NCBI GenBank assembly: GCA_027451305.1
Contig: DAIDJQ010000176.1
Span: 1 to 14,334, forward strand
DNA length: 14,334 nucleotides
Direction: 5' to 3'
DNA from: Cellulomonas sp.
GTDB lineage: Bacteria; Actinomycetota; Actinomycetes; Actinomycetales; Cellulomonadaceae
Shown here: positions 1 to 7,093 of the stretch, piece by piece
How positions within the stretch are numbered: the first letter of the stretch is position 1
How the letters are laid out: each line of letters starts with the position of its first letter
Program-made: the position numbers and the translations under genes
Notes under the pieces: generated by a model
Told to the model about the DNA's origin: nothing
Database searches by the model: none
What the model saw: only the letters and a program-made list of their open reading frames with translations

Positions 1-1
1 G

Positions 2-289
2 GCCAACGTCGTCGACCTGGTGGAGCACCCCGCCCTGCCGAACCTGCCGGTGGCCCGGGCCGTCTGGAAGCCCCGCCCCGACTTCACCACCTCGGCGGAG
101 GCGTGGCTGACCGCGGGAGGTGCGCACCACACGGTGCTGTCGACGGCGGCGGGCGTCGACGCCTTCGAGGTGTTCGCGACGATCGCCGGCACCGAGCTGC
201 TCGTCATCGACGAGAGCACCACCGGCCGCGGGTTCCGCCAGGAGGCGAGGTTCAACGCAGCTTATTTCCGTCTCGCGCAGCGGATCTAG
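2..289 (+). CDS. araA: L-arabinose isomerase, C-terminal part (5' end outside window)
   Basis: The reading frame is open from the first bases and stops at TAG 287-289, leaving about 95 residues of a protein that is normally near 500. The visible part has the end-of-protein signature of L-arabinose isomerase: a NVVDLVE-like stretch, then [12 protein letters not shown], then GGAHHTVLS (about residues 38-46 of the fragment), and a closing F-N-A-A-Y-F-R segment like the E. coli AraA C-terminus. The enzyme interconverts L-arabinose and L-ribulose in the cytoplasm and uses divalent metal; the histidines of GGAHHT belong to the conserved C-terminal region. It lies 171 bp upstream of a ChvE-type sugar importer on the same strand, which fits an arabinose utilisation cluster. 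No terminator hairpin is visible after the stop, so read-through toward chvE is possible. Most of the catalytic domain lies outside the window, so the call rests on the C-terminus alone. Confidence 0.88.
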   Translation, partial: ANVVDLVEHPALPNLPVARAVWKPRPDFTTSAEAWLTAGGAHHTVLSTAAGVDAFEVFATIAGTELLVIDESTTGRGFRQEARFNAAYFRLAQRI

Positions 290-331
290 CTGTTACCCAA
301 ACGTGACACCCTGGGGATAGGGAAAGCGCGA

Positions 332-345
332 TGTGAGCGCTAACC
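332..345. promoter_or_regulatory. LacI/GalR-family operator in the chvE leader
   Basis: TGTGAGCGCTAACC is a near-palindrome centred on AGCGCT and closely follows the LacI/GalR operator consensus (TGTTAGCGCTAACA-like). It lies 116 bp upstream of the chvE start. A weak promoter could sit just before it (TTACCC at 293-298 and GATAGG at 316-321), which would put the operator right at or after the transcription start, a classic repressor position. The repressor gene is not in the window; an AraR- or XylR-like LacI-family protein is the inferred partner. Confidence 0.7.
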
Positions 346-370
346 TGGATCCCGAGAACACGTGATGCCG

Positions 371-382
371 GAGGTGTACCTC
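371..382. repeat. Short inverted repeat in chvE leader
   Basis: GAGGTGTACCTC is a perfect 5+2+5 inverted repeat about 80 bp upstream of chvE. It is separate from the LacI-type operator. It could be a second protein-binding site, but no family is recognised and a short dyad like this may be chance. Confidence 0.3.
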
Positions 383-417
383 TGCGCGTCGAAGTAATGA
401 GTTGCAGCACCGAGCGG

Positions 418-433
418 CTATATCTCCGTATAG
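418..433. repeat. CTATA-N6-TATAG inverted repeat just upstream of chvE RBS
   Basis: CTATA (418-422) and TATAG (429-433) face each other across TCTCCG, 28 bp before the chvE start. The site is AT-rich in an otherwise GC-rich region, so it may be part of a promoter (-10-like) or an operator. No matching -35 with proper spacing is clear; TTGCAG at 402-407 is too close to or too far from the candidates. Confidence 0.3.
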
Positions 434-460
434 TCGCGAATCTCAACGAGGAGATCGTCG

Positions 461-1606
461 ATGCACGTGAAGCGCATTGCTGCCATTGCGGCGGCATTTA
501 CCCTGTCCCTGACGATGGCCGCGTGCAGCGGTGGCGGCGCCGGCACGAGCGCCGGCGGCGCGACCGCCTCCAGCACGGCCGGCGGCTCCACCACGGGTGA
601 CCTGATCGGCGTCGCGATGCCGACCAAGTCGTCCGAGCGCTGGATCAACGACGGCAACAACGTGAAGTCCCAGCTCGAGGCGCTCGGCTACAAGGTCGAC
701 CTCCAGTACGCCGAGGACGACATCCCGACGCAGGTCAACCAGATCGACACGATGATCACCAAGGGCGCCAAGGTGCTCATCATCGCCTCGATCGACGGCA
801 CCGCCCTGACCAGCCAGCTCGAGCAGGCCCACGCCAACGGCATCAAGGTCATCGCGTACGACCGCCTGATCCGCAACTCGGCCAACGTGGACTACTACAC
901 GACGTTCGACAACTTCAAGGTCGGCGTGCAGCAGGCCACCTCGCTGCTGACGGGCCTCGGCGTCCTCGACGCCAGCGGCAAGGACACCGGCAAGACGGGC
1001 CCGCTCAACATCGAGCTGTTCGCCGGCTCGCCGGACGACAACAACGCGACGTTCTTCTACAACGGCGCGATGAGCGTCCTCAAGCCGTACATCGACAAGA
1101 AGGTGCTGGTCGTGAAGTCCGGCCAGACCGACTTCAAGACCATCGCGACGCTGCGGTGGGACCCGGCCACGGCGCAGTCCCGCATGGAGAACGTGCTGAC
1201 GTCCACCTACTCGGACGGCTCCAAGGTCGCCGGCGTGCTGTCGCCGTACGACGGTCTGTCGATCGGCATCCTCGGCGCCCTCAAGGGTGTCGGCTACGGG
1301 ACGGCCAGCCAGCCGTACCCGATCGTGACCGGCCAGGACGCCGAGGCCGCCTCGGTCAAGTCGATCATCAAGGGCGAGCAGTACTCGACCATCTACAAGG
1401 ACACGCGCGAGCTGGCGAAGGTCACCGTCGCGATGACCGACGCGCTCCTCAAGGGGCAGCAGCCGAAGACCAACGACACCACGTCGTACGACAACGGCGT
1501 CAAGGTGGTCCCGTCCTACCTGCTCGAGTCGCAGATCATCACGAAGGACAACTACAAGAAGATCCTCGTCGACGGCGGCTACTACACCGAGGCGCAGCTG
1601 AGCTGA
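461..1606 (+). CDS. chvE: ChvE-family multiple-monosaccharide-binding lipoprotein
   Basis: This is the 381-residue substrate-binding protein of a sugar ABC importer. The start ATG has a strong GAGGAG ribosome-binding site at 448-453, seven bases away. Residues 1-21 form a lipoprotein signal peptide (K4-R5, then a hydrophobic core) ending at Cys22, so the mature protein is probably lipid-anchored outside the membrane. A Gly/Ser/Thr/Ala linker (23-46) leads into the periplasmic-binding-protein fold. Signature stretches of the ChvE branch are clear: [11 protein letters not shown] (51-61), [61 protein letters not shown] and [13 protein letters not shown]. ChvE proteins bind arabinose, galactose, glucose or xylose. 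Next to araA, L-arabinose or a related pentose is the likely ligand, but specificity is inferred. It is first in the chvE-mmsA-mmsB operon. Confidence 0.93.
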   Translation: MHVKRIAAIAAAFTLSLTMAACSGGGAGTSAGGATASSTAGGSTTGDLIGVAMPTKSSERWINDGNNVKSQLEALGYKVDLQYAEDDIPTQVNQIDTMITKGAKVLIIASIDGTALTSQLEQAHANGIKVIAYDRLIRNSANVDYYTTFDNFKVGVQQATSLLTGLGVLDASGKDTGKTGPLNIELFAGSPDDNNATFFYNGAMSVLKPYIDKKVLVVKSGQTDFKTIATLRWDPATAQSRMENVLTSTYSDGSKVAGVLSPYDGLSIGILGALKGVGYGTASQPYPIVTGQDAEAASVKSIIKGEQYSTIYKDTRELAKVTVAMTDALLKGQQPKTNDTTSYDNGVKVVPSYLLESQIITKDNYKKILVDGGYYTEAQLS

Positions 1607-1629
1607 CGTCCGGTACCCACCATCGCAGC

Positions 1630-1664
1630 GCGGTGCCCCGCCGGTACGTCCGGCGGGGCGCCGC
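1630..1664 (+). terminator. Strong intercistronic hairpin between chvE and mmsA
   Basis: Bases 1635-1644 (GCCCCGCCGG) pair perfectly with 1650-1659 around a TACGT loop. The helix extends outward through a T-G wobble and GCGG/CCGC to about 15 pairs. It starts 24 bp after the chvE stop and has no T-run, so it is more likely a partial terminator or an mRNA 3'-end stabiliser than a full stop. This would yield more binding protein than ATPase and permease, as known for other sugar importer operons. Confidence 0.75.
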
Positions 1665-1691
1665 CCCGAGACAGCAGGATCGGTTGGGGAC

Positions 1692-3221
1692 ATGAGCGAC
1701 GACATCCTCCAGATGCGCGGCATCACCAAGACGTTCCCGGGCGTGAAGGCCCTGCAGGACGTCACCCTCACGGTCGCGCGAGGCGAGATCCACGCGATCT
1801 GCGGAGAGAACGGCGCCGGTAAGTCGACGCTGATGAAGGTGCTCTCGGGCGTCTACCCGTACGGGGACTACGAGGGCGAGATCTACCTCGACGGCGAGCT
1901 GTGCCAGTTCGGCAGCATCCGGGCCAGCGAGGACCGCGGCATCGCGATCATCCACCAGGAGCTCGCGCTCAACCCGCTGCTCTCCATCGCGGAGAACATC
2001 TTCGTGGGCAACGAGCTCTCGGCACGTGGCTTCATCGACTGGAACAGGACCAACGCCGAGGCCACCAAGCTGATGCGGCGCGTCGGGCTCGCCGAGAACC
2101 CGACCACCCGGATCGCAGACATCGGCGTCGGCAAGCAGCAGCTGGTGGAGATCGCCAAGGCGCTCTCCAAGGAGGTCAGGCTCCTCATCCTCGACGAGCC
2201 GACGTCCGCGCTGAACGACGCGGACTCCGAGCACCTGCTCAACCTGCTCCGGCAGCTCAGGGAGCAGGGGATCACCTCGATCATGATCTCCCACAAGCTG
2301 AACGAGATCGCGGCCATCGCCGACTCGACCACCGTGATCCGCGACGGCAAGACCATCGAGACGCTCGACATGAAGCGCGACGAGGTCACCGAGGACCGGA
2401 TCATCCGAGGCATGGTCGGCCGCGACCTGGAGCACCGCTTCCCGGAGCGGGTCCCGAGCGTCGGCGAGGAGATCTTCCGGATCGAGGACTGGACCGTGCA
2501 CCACCCGATCCAGCACGAGCGGGTCGTCGTCGACCACGCCGGGCTGACGGTGCGCCGGGGCGAGATCGTCGGGCTCGCGGGCCTGATGGGTGCCGGACGC
2601 ACGGAGCTCGCGATGAGCGTCTTCGGGCGGTCGTACGGCGCGGACATCTCGGGTCGTGTCTTCAAGGACGGCCGCGAGGTGCGGCTGCACACCATCCCGG
2701 ATGCGATCTCGGCGGGCATCGCCTACGCGACCGAGGACCGCAAGCGGTACGGCCTGAACCTCATCGAGACGATCAAGCGGAACATCTCCGCCGCGTCCCT
2801 CGCCAAGGTCTCCCGGCATGGCTGGGTGAACGAGAACGAGGAGACGAAGGTCGCGCAGGAGTACCGCGTCTCGATGAACATCAAGGCGCCCTCGGTGCTG
2901 GCGCTGACCGGCAAGCTGTCCGGCGGCAACCAGCAGAAGGTCGTGCTCAGCAAGTGGATCTTCGCCGATCCCGACGTGCTGATCCTCGACGAGCCGACCC
3001 GCGGCATCGACGTGGGCGCCAAGTACGAGATCTACACGATCATCAACCGCCTCGCGGACGCCGGGAAGGCCGTGCTGTTCATCTCGTCCGAGCTGCCCGA
3101 GCTGCTCGGCATGTGTGACCGCATCTACGCGATGAGCGCCGGGCGCATCACCGGCGTGGTCCCGCGCGAGCAGGCGACCCAGGAAAGCCTCATGCAACTC
3201 ATGACCAAGGTAAAGGACTGA
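1692..3221 (+). CDS. mmsA: Multiple monosaccharide ABC transporter, double ATPase subunit (GguA/MmsA)
   Basis: This 509-residue protein carries two ABC ATPase domains in one chain, as in RbsA, XylG and GguA. Domain 1 has a normal Walker A (GENGAGKS, 38-45), a degenerate signature (GVGKQQ) and Walker B LLILDEP (164-170). Domain 2 has the family's altered Walker A, GAGRT (300-304, Arg in place of the catalytic Lys), a canonical signature LSGGNQQ (409-415) and Walker B LILDEP with D433-E434. The substitution is a normal trait of this family, not damage. It powers sugar import at the inner face of the membrane with MmsB and ChvE. The ATG follows GGGGA very closely (1686-1690), and an AGGA at 1676-1679 is slightly far, so initiation may be modest. 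The stop is 5 bp before mmsB. Confidence 0.93.
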   Translation: MSDDILQMRGITKTFPGVKALQDVTLTVARGEIHAICGENGAGKSTLMKVLSGVYPYGDYEGEIYLDGELCQFGSIRASEDRGIAIIHQELALNPLLSIAENIFVGNELSARGFIDWNRTNAEATKLMRRVGLAENPTTRIADIGVGKQQLVEIAKALSKEVRLLILDEPTSALNDADSEHLLNLLRQLREQGITSIMISHKLNEIAAIADSTTVIRDGKTIETLDMKRDEVTEDRIIRGMVGRDLEHRFPERVPSVGEEIFRIEDWTVHHPIQHERVVVDHAGLTVRRGEIVGLAGLMGAGRTELAMSVFGRSYGADISGRVFKDGREVRLHTIPDAISAGIAYATEDRKRYGLNLIETIKRNISAASLAKVSRHGWVNENEETKVAQEYRVSMNIKAPSVLALTGKLSGGNQQKVVLSKWIFADPDVLILDEPTRGIDVGAKYEIYTIINRLADAGKAVLFISSELPELLGMCDRIYAMSAGRITGVVPREQATQESLMQLMTKVKD

Positions 3222-3226
3222 CGCCG

Positions 3227-4408
3227 ATGGGCGCTCTCGCACCGGTGAAGGACTTCTTCACCAAGAATCTCCGTCAGAGCGGTATCTACCTCGCGTTCGT
3301 GGCGATCATCGTCCTGTTCACGATCCTGACCGACGGCATCCTGATCACGCCGCAGAACGTCACCAACATCGTCGTCCAGAACTCCTACATCCTCATTCTG
3401 GCGATCGGCATGGTCATCGTGATCATCGCCGGCCACATCGACCTGTCCGTCGGCTCGGTGGTCGCGTTCACCGGCGCCGTGGCCGGTGTGGTCACGGTGC
3501 GGCACGGGCTGCCGTGGTGGGTCGGCGTGCTGGCGGCGATCATCGTCGGGGCGCTGGTGGGCGCGTGGCAGGGCTACTGGGTGGCGTTCGTCGGCATCCC
3601 GGCGTTCATCGTCACCCTGGCCGGCATGCTGCTGTTCCGTGGCGCCACCATGGTCACGCTGGGCAACACCCAGATCTCGCCGTTCCCGGATGCGTTCCGC
3701 AACATCGCCTCGGGGTTCATCAACGGCTGGTTCGGCGGGAACGGGTTCGACGTCTTCACGCTCGTGATCGGCGCTGTCGGCGTGGTCGGCTACGCGGTCA
3801 GCCAGTGGCGCAAGCGTCGTGCCCGCATCGCCTACCTGCAGGACGTCGAGTCCATGCCCCTCTTCGTCGGCCAGATCGTGCTGATGGGGGCGATCGTCAT
3901 GGCGTTCGCGTGGGAGCTGGCGAACTACAAGGGCCTGCCGGTGGTGCTCATCATCCTGGCGGCGCTGATCCTGGTGTACTCGGCGGTCGCGAAGAGCAGC
4001 GTCTTCGGGCGCCACGTCTACATGATCGGTGGCAACCTCAACGCCGCGACGCTGTCCGGCATCAAGGTCAAGTGGGTCAACTTCTGGATCTTCGTCAACA
4101 TGGGGGTCCTGTCCGCGCTGGCCGGCATCGTCTTCACCGCCCGGCTGAACCTGGCGAACCCGAAGGCGGGCACCGGGTTCGAGCTCGACGCGATCGCGGC
4201 AGCCTTCATCGGCGGTGCGGCGGTCACCGGTGGTGTCGGCACGGTGGTCGGCACCATCGCCGGTGGTCTGATCATCGGTGTCATGAACAACGGCATGTCG
4301 ATCATGGGCGTCGGCATCGACTACCAGCAGGCGATCAAGGGTCTCGTGCTGCTGCTGGCCGTCGCGTTCGACGTCTACAACAAGCGGCGCGCCGGCGTCA
4401 GCCGCTGA
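3227..4408 (+). CDS. mmsB: Multiple monosaccharide ABC transporter permease (GguB/MmsB)
   Basis: A 393-residue, strongly hydrophobic membrane protein of the RbsC/XylH-type permease family (BPD_transp_2). The N-terminus has a short amphipathic leader, then membrane segments beginning near residue 20. Recognisable stretches are AGHIDLSVGSVVAF, the GIPAFIVTLAGM segment, and near the C-terminus FIGGAAVTGGVGTVVG followed by MNNGMSIMGVG, all typical of this family. A charged cytoplasmic stretch with Q-W-R-K-R-R lies mid-protein, about residues 191-197, as in the longer XylH/GguB branch rather than the roughly 320-residue RbsC. An AAAGGA-type ribosome-binding site at the mmsA 3' end serves the ATG 5 bp after the mmsA stop, indicating translational coupling. 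It forms the sugar channel for ChvE-delivered monosaccharide. Confidence 0.92.
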   Translation: MGALAPVKDFFTKNLRQSGIYLAFVAIIVLFTILTDGILITPQNVTNIVVQNSYILILAIGMVIVIIAGHIDLSVGSVVAFTGAVAGVVTVRHGLPWWVGVLAAIIVGALVGAWQGYWVAFVGIPAFIVTLAGMLLFRGATMVTLGNTQISPFPDAFRNIASGFINGWFGGNGFDVFTLVIGAVGVVGYAVSQWRKRRARIAYLQDVESMPLFVGQIVLMGAIVMAFAWELANYKGLPVVLIILAALILVYSAVAKSSVFGRHVYMIGGNLNAATLSGIKVKWVNFWIFVNMGVLSALAGIVFTARLNLANPKAGTGFELDAIAAAFIGGAAVTGGVGTVVGTIAGGLIIGVMNNGMSIMGVGIDYQQAIKGLVLLLAVAFDVYNKRRAGVSR

Positions 4409-4447
4409 CCCGTCCGGCCGCGGGCCGAGCCCGCCTCGCGACCGCAA

Positions 4448-4484
4448 CCGACGACCCGCTCCCGTCCCGGGGGCGGGTCGTCGG
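4448..4484 (+). terminator. Long GC-rich hairpin ending the sugar importer operon
   Basis: CCGACGACCCGC (4448-4459) pairs with GCGGGTCGTCGG (4473-4484). The interior continues to pair through a T-G wobble and CCCG/CGGG to a three-base TCC loop, giving about 18 pairs. It starts 40 bp after the mmsB stop. There is no T-run, which is usual for actinobacterial terminators. The rest of 4409-4617 shows only the TetR-gene promoter. Confidence 0.8.
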
Positions 4485-4605
4485 CGTCGGTGGCGCGGTC
4501 GGGTTCCGGTGCGTCCGCGGCAGGACGCGGCGCGGTCCACGTCGGTGGCGGCACCTGCCGCACGCAGGTCGCGGGTCGCCCGGCGCCGGTTCACGCCGAG
4601 GCTCC

Positions 4606-4611
4606 TACGCT
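4606..4611 (+). promoter_or_regulatory. -10 element for leaderless TetR-family gene
   Basis: TACGCT ends exactly six bases before the GTG at 4618, so a start point seven bases downstream of the hexamer coincides with the start codon. No convincing -35 is visible at 17-18 bp. Confidence 0.5.
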
Positions 4612-4617
4612 GGCGGA

Positions 4618-5457
4618 GTGGCAGGTGAGGCGGGTGCGGGCCGGGCGGGCGCCGGCATCCCCGAGGTGTCCGGAGCGGGACCGTCGGCCGACGCCGTCGT
4701 GACGGACGAGCCGGGTCGGCGCCGCGGCCGGCGCCCTGGCGCGTCGGGCACCCGGGGCGAGATCCTCGCGGCGGCTCGTGCGGAGCTCGCGCGGCGTGGG
4801 TACGACGGCGCGTCCGTCCGGGCGGTCGCCCGGAGCGCGGAGGTGGACCCGGCCCTGGTCCGGCACTACTTCGCGGACAAGGCGGAGCTCTTCGCGGCGG
4901 CGATGGTGCCGGACGGCCTCGACCCCGCCCGGCTGGTGCCCGCGATGCTGGCGGGCGATCTCGACACCCTGGGGGAGCGGCTCGCTCGCAGCGTGCTCGA
5001 GGTGTGGGAGGTCCGCGGCGGCGAGAGCTTCCGGGCGCTGTTCGCCGCGATCGCGTCGAGCGAGCCGCACCTGCGGGCGATGGCGGCCTTCCTCGGCAGG
5101 GAGGTCTTCGGGCGTCTGACGGCCGCGATCCCGTCGCCCGACGCGGAGCTGCGCATGGCGCTGGTGGCCTCCCAGGTGGCCGGGGTCCTGGTGGTGCGGC
5201 ACGTGATGCGGCTGCCGGAGATCGCTGCGCTCTCCACGGCGGAGCTGGCTGCGCTGATCGCTCCCGCGCTGCAGTCCTATCTCACCGGACCGCTGCCCGA
5301 GCACGCTCACGCCGAGGCCGCCGTGCAGGCCCCGGCTGACGTGCAGGCCCCGGCCCACGCGAGGGTCCCCAGGACTTCGTCGGCGGCGGCCGGCCCGGAC
5401 GACGACGTCCTTGCATCTCGATCGACGCGAGAGGAGTATTCCTCACATGAGGAATAA
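4618..5457 (+). CDS. TetR-family transcriptional regulator of the adjacent ABC exporter
   Basis: The 279-residue frame has a basic arm (G-R-R-R-G-R-R-P, 33-40), then a TetR-type DNA-binding domain (about 46-92) with the family pattern GYDGASVRAVARSAEVDPALVRHYFADKAELF. A helical ligand/dimer domain follows to about residue 225, then an unusual Ala/Pro-rich tail of about 50 residues. GTG 4618 is chosen because a TACGCT hexamer ends six bases upstream, predicting a leaderless mRNA. GTG 4666 or 4699 would remove only the disordered N-terminus. The gene overlaps the following ABC ATPase by 11 bp, and its tail is encoded across that gene's ribosome-binding site and operator-like dyad. This makes it the likely repressor of the exporter and perhaps of itself. 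The ligand is unknown. The TetR assignment is firm; the start is moderate. Confidence 0.85.
   Translation: MAGEAGAGRAGAGIPEVSGAGPSADAVVTDEPGRRRGRRPGASGTRGEILAAARAELARRGYDGASVRAVARSAEVDPALVRHYFADKAELFAAAMVPDGLDPARLVPAMLAGDLDTLGERLARSVLEVWEVRGGESFRALFAAIASSEPHLRAMAAFLGREVFGRLTAAIPSPDAELRMALVASQVAGVLVVRHVMRLPEIAALSTAELAALIAPALQSYLTGPLPEHAHAEAAVQAPADVQAPAHARVPRTSSAAAGPDDDVLASRSTREEYSSHEE
5323..5354 (+). repeat. 18-bp-period tandem repeat in the TetR gene tail
   Basis: GTGCAGGCCCCGGC occurs at 5323-5336 and 5341-5354, an 18-bp period encoding the hexapeptide repeat VQAPAD/VQAPAH. It lies in the Ala/Pro-rich tail of the regulator and suggests local duplication in a weakly constrained segment. Confidence 0.7.
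5431..5456. promoter_or_regulatory. TetR-type operator dyad over the ABC ATPase start, with alternative RNA hairpins
   Basis: TATTCCTCACATGAGGAATA (5437-5456) is a perfect 8+4+8 inverted repeat of typical TetR-operator length, and the ATG (5447-5449) sits in its centre. A second, overlapping inverted repeat pairs GAGGA (5431-5435) with TCCTC (5440-5444). In RNA, TCCTC could therefore pair either with the upstream GAGGA, hiding the ribosome-binding site, or with the downstream GAGGA, enclosing the start codon. Binding by the adjacent TetR protein is inferred from position and symmetry. Confidence 0.6.
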
Positions 5458-6208
5458 GGGCGGGGCGGACGCGACGGCCGCCGCCATCGAGATCAGGGGC
5501 TTGCGCGTGGTCCGCGGGTCCAACGTGGTGCTGGACGGGTTGGACCTGACGGTCCCGGGCGGTCAGGTGGTCGGCCTGCTGGGCCCGAGCGGCAGCGGGA
5601 AGACGACGCTGATGCGGGCCGTGGTCGGTGCCCAGCGCGTCGCCGGGGGCGAGGTCCGGGTGCTGGGGCTGCCGGCCGGCACCCCGTCGCTGCGACGGAC
5701 GGTCGCGTACGTCACCCAGTCGCCGAGCGTGTACGCCGACCTCACGGTGCACGAGAACCTCCGGTACGCCGCCGCCCTGCTCGGTGCGCCGACGGGCGAC
5801 GTCGCGCGGGTGCTCGACGAGGTGGACCTGACGGGCTTCGAGCCGCGGCTGACGGGCACGCTGTCCGGCGGCGAGCTGTCCCGGGTCTCCCTCGCCGTGG
5901 CCCTGCTCAACACCCCGGAGCTGCTGGTGCTCGACGAGCCGACGGTGGGCCTCGACCCCGTGCTGCGGCGGGACCTGTGGGCGCTGTTCGGCCGGCTGCG
6001 GGACGCCGGGAGGTCGCTGCTGGTGTCCAGCCACGTGATGGACGAGGCGGTGCGCTGCGACAGGCTGGTGCTGATGCGCAACGGCGCCGTGCTGGCCGAC
6101 GGCTCGCTCGAGGAGCTCCTCGCGGAGACCGGGGCGACCGATGCGGAGACGGCCTTCCTCGCGCTCGTCGACCGGGCGAACGCCCAGGACCGGGGGACTG
6201 CCGCATGA
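5447..6208 (+). CDS. ABC exporter ATPase subunit (DrrA/CcmA-like)
   Basis: A 253-residue single-domain ABC ATPase. Motifs run in order: Walker A GPSGSGKT (46-53), Q-loop in YVTQSPSVYADLTV, signature LSGGE (139-143), Walker B LLVLDEP (159-165) followed by TVGLDP, and H-loop His196 in SSH. The D-loop and Q-loop sequence and the size fit the DrrA/NodI/ABC-2 exporter class. ATG 5447 is preferred over an in-frame TTG at 5411 because GAGAGGAG (5429-5436) lies about ten bases before it and the first conserved strand starts at residue 14. It overlaps the TetR gene by 11 bp and the permease gene by four bases (ATGA), so the three genes form one translationally coupled unit. It drives export with the permease; the substrate cannot be told from sequence. 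Confidence 0.9.
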   Translation: MRNKGGADATAAAIEIRGLRVVRGSNVVLDGLDLTVPGGQVVGLLGPSGSGKTTLMRAVVGAQRVAGGEVRVLGLPAGTPSLRRTVAYVTQSPSVYADLTVHENLRYAAALLGAPTGDVARVLDEVDLTGFEPRLTGTLSGGELSRVSLAVALLNTPELLVLDEPTVGLDPVLRRDLWALFGRLRDAGRSLLVSSHVMDEAVRCDRLVLMRNGAVLADGSLEELLAETGATDAETAFLALVDRANAQDRGTAA

Positions 6209-6936
6209 GGCCTCGACTGACGCTGGCGACCACCGGCCGGGTGCTGCAGCAGCTGCGCCACGACCCGCGCACCATCGCCCTGGTGCTGATCCTGCCGTGC
6301 CTGCTGCTCGGCCTGATCGCCTGGATGTTCCACGGCACGCCCGTGATCGACCACTTCGGGCCGATGCTGGTGGGCCTGTTCCCGCTGATCGTCATGTTCC
6401 TGGTCACCAGCGTCGCGACGCTGCGCGAGCGGACGTCCGGCACCCTCGAGCGGCTGATGACCATGCCGATCGGGCGTGGCGACTTCGTGCTCGGCTACGC
6501 GATCGCGTTCGCGGTGCTGGCGCTGCTGCAGGCGCTCGTCGTCACCGGGTTCGCCATCTGGGTCTGCGGCATGGACGTGGCCGGGCCGGTCTGGCTGATG
6601 CTGGCCGTCGCGGTGCTCGACGCCGTGCTGGGGTGCGCCCTCGGGCTGGCGGCCTCCGCGGTGGCGCGCACCGAGTTCCAGGCCGTGCAGATGATGCCGG
6701 CGATCATTTTGCCGCAGCTGGTCACGGCGGGGCTGATGATGCCCCGGGACCAGATGCCGACGGCCCTCGAGTGGCTGTCGCGGGTGCTGCCGCTGACCTA
6801 CGGCATCGAGGCGATGCAGCACATCGCCAAGGGTGGCGGCTGGGAGCAGGTCCGCGGCGACGTCGGCGTGATCGTGCTGTTCATCGTCGGCGCCCTCGCG
6901 CTGGGGGTCAGCACCCTGCGGCGCCGGACCGAGTAG
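6205..6936 (+). CDS. ABC-2 type exporter permease
   Basis: A 243-residue membrane protein with about six hydrophobic segments, the usual size and plan for ABC-2 (DrrB/NodJ/YadH-like) permeases. It starts with a short basic N-terminus and the first membrane segment at about residues 27-45. The cytoplasmic stretch RERTSGTLERLMTMPIGRGD, with its E-R-T-S-G-T-L-E-R-L core, is the recognisable ABC-2 signature. Near the end, the LSRVLPLTYGIEAMQHI segment is also family-typical, and the protein closes with a membrane segment and a basic RRR tail. The ATG overlaps the ATPase stop codon (ATGA), giving coupled translation. With the upstream ATPase it should form a homodimeric two-plus-two exporter under TetR control. 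Multidrug or antibiotic efflux is the common role in such TetR-linked pairs, but the cargo is unknown here. Confidence 0.88.
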   Translation: MRPRLTLATTGRVLQQLRHDPRTIALVLILPCLLLGLIAWMFHGTPVIDHFGPMLVGLFPLIVMFLVTSVATLRERTSGTLERLMTMPIGRGDFVLGYAIAFAVLALLQALVVTGFAIWVCGMDVAGPVWLMLAVAVLDAVLGCALGLAASAVARTEFQAVQMMPAIILPQLVTAGLMMPRDQMPTALEWLSRVLPLTYGIEAMQHIAKGGGWEQVRGDVGVIVLFIVGALALGVSTLRRRTE

Positions 6937-6950
6937 GTCACCGCGACCGG

Positions 6951-7068
6951 GCAGGCCCGCGGACCGAGCAGCCCGCGGACCGAGCAGGCCTTCGGACCGA
7001 GGAGGCCTTCGGACCGGGCGGCCCCGCGGGCCGAGCAGGCCTTCGGACCGAGCTCGTCACGGGCCGCC
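6951..7068. repeat. 17-bp tandem repeat array between convergent genes
   Basis: Six consecutive units (6951, 6968, 6984, 7001, 7018, 7035; each 17 bp except a 16-bp second unit) follow the pattern GCAGGCCTTCGGACCGA, with some units carrying CCGCGG in place of CTTCGG. A decayed seventh unit may run to 7068 and a partial one may precede 6951. The period is not a multiple of three and the array lies between the permease stop and the convergent PPK2 stop, so it is non-coding. Several units contain C-TTCG-G, which in RNA gives a stable tetraloop on a short imperfect stem. It may help end transcription from both sides. Confidence 0.8.
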
Positions 7069-7093
7069 GGGGACCCGACGCCGCTCGTCCGGC

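Noticed and set aside
2560..2610. Inactivated second ATPase site in mmsA (Lys replaced by Arg)
   Set aside because: This substitution is normal in the RbsA/XylG/GguA family and is not damage.
3125..4594. Large minus-strand frame opposite mmsB
   Set aside because: Composition is Arg/Asp/His-rich without domains, and it is antisense to a clear permease gene.
5411..5446. Upstream TTG start for the ABC ATPase
   Set aside because: The extra 12 residues are not family sequence, and GAGAGGAG is properly spaced for ATG 5447.
6951..7068. CRISPR-like array
   Set aside because: The 17-bp units are directly adjacent with no spacers, and no cas gene is present.
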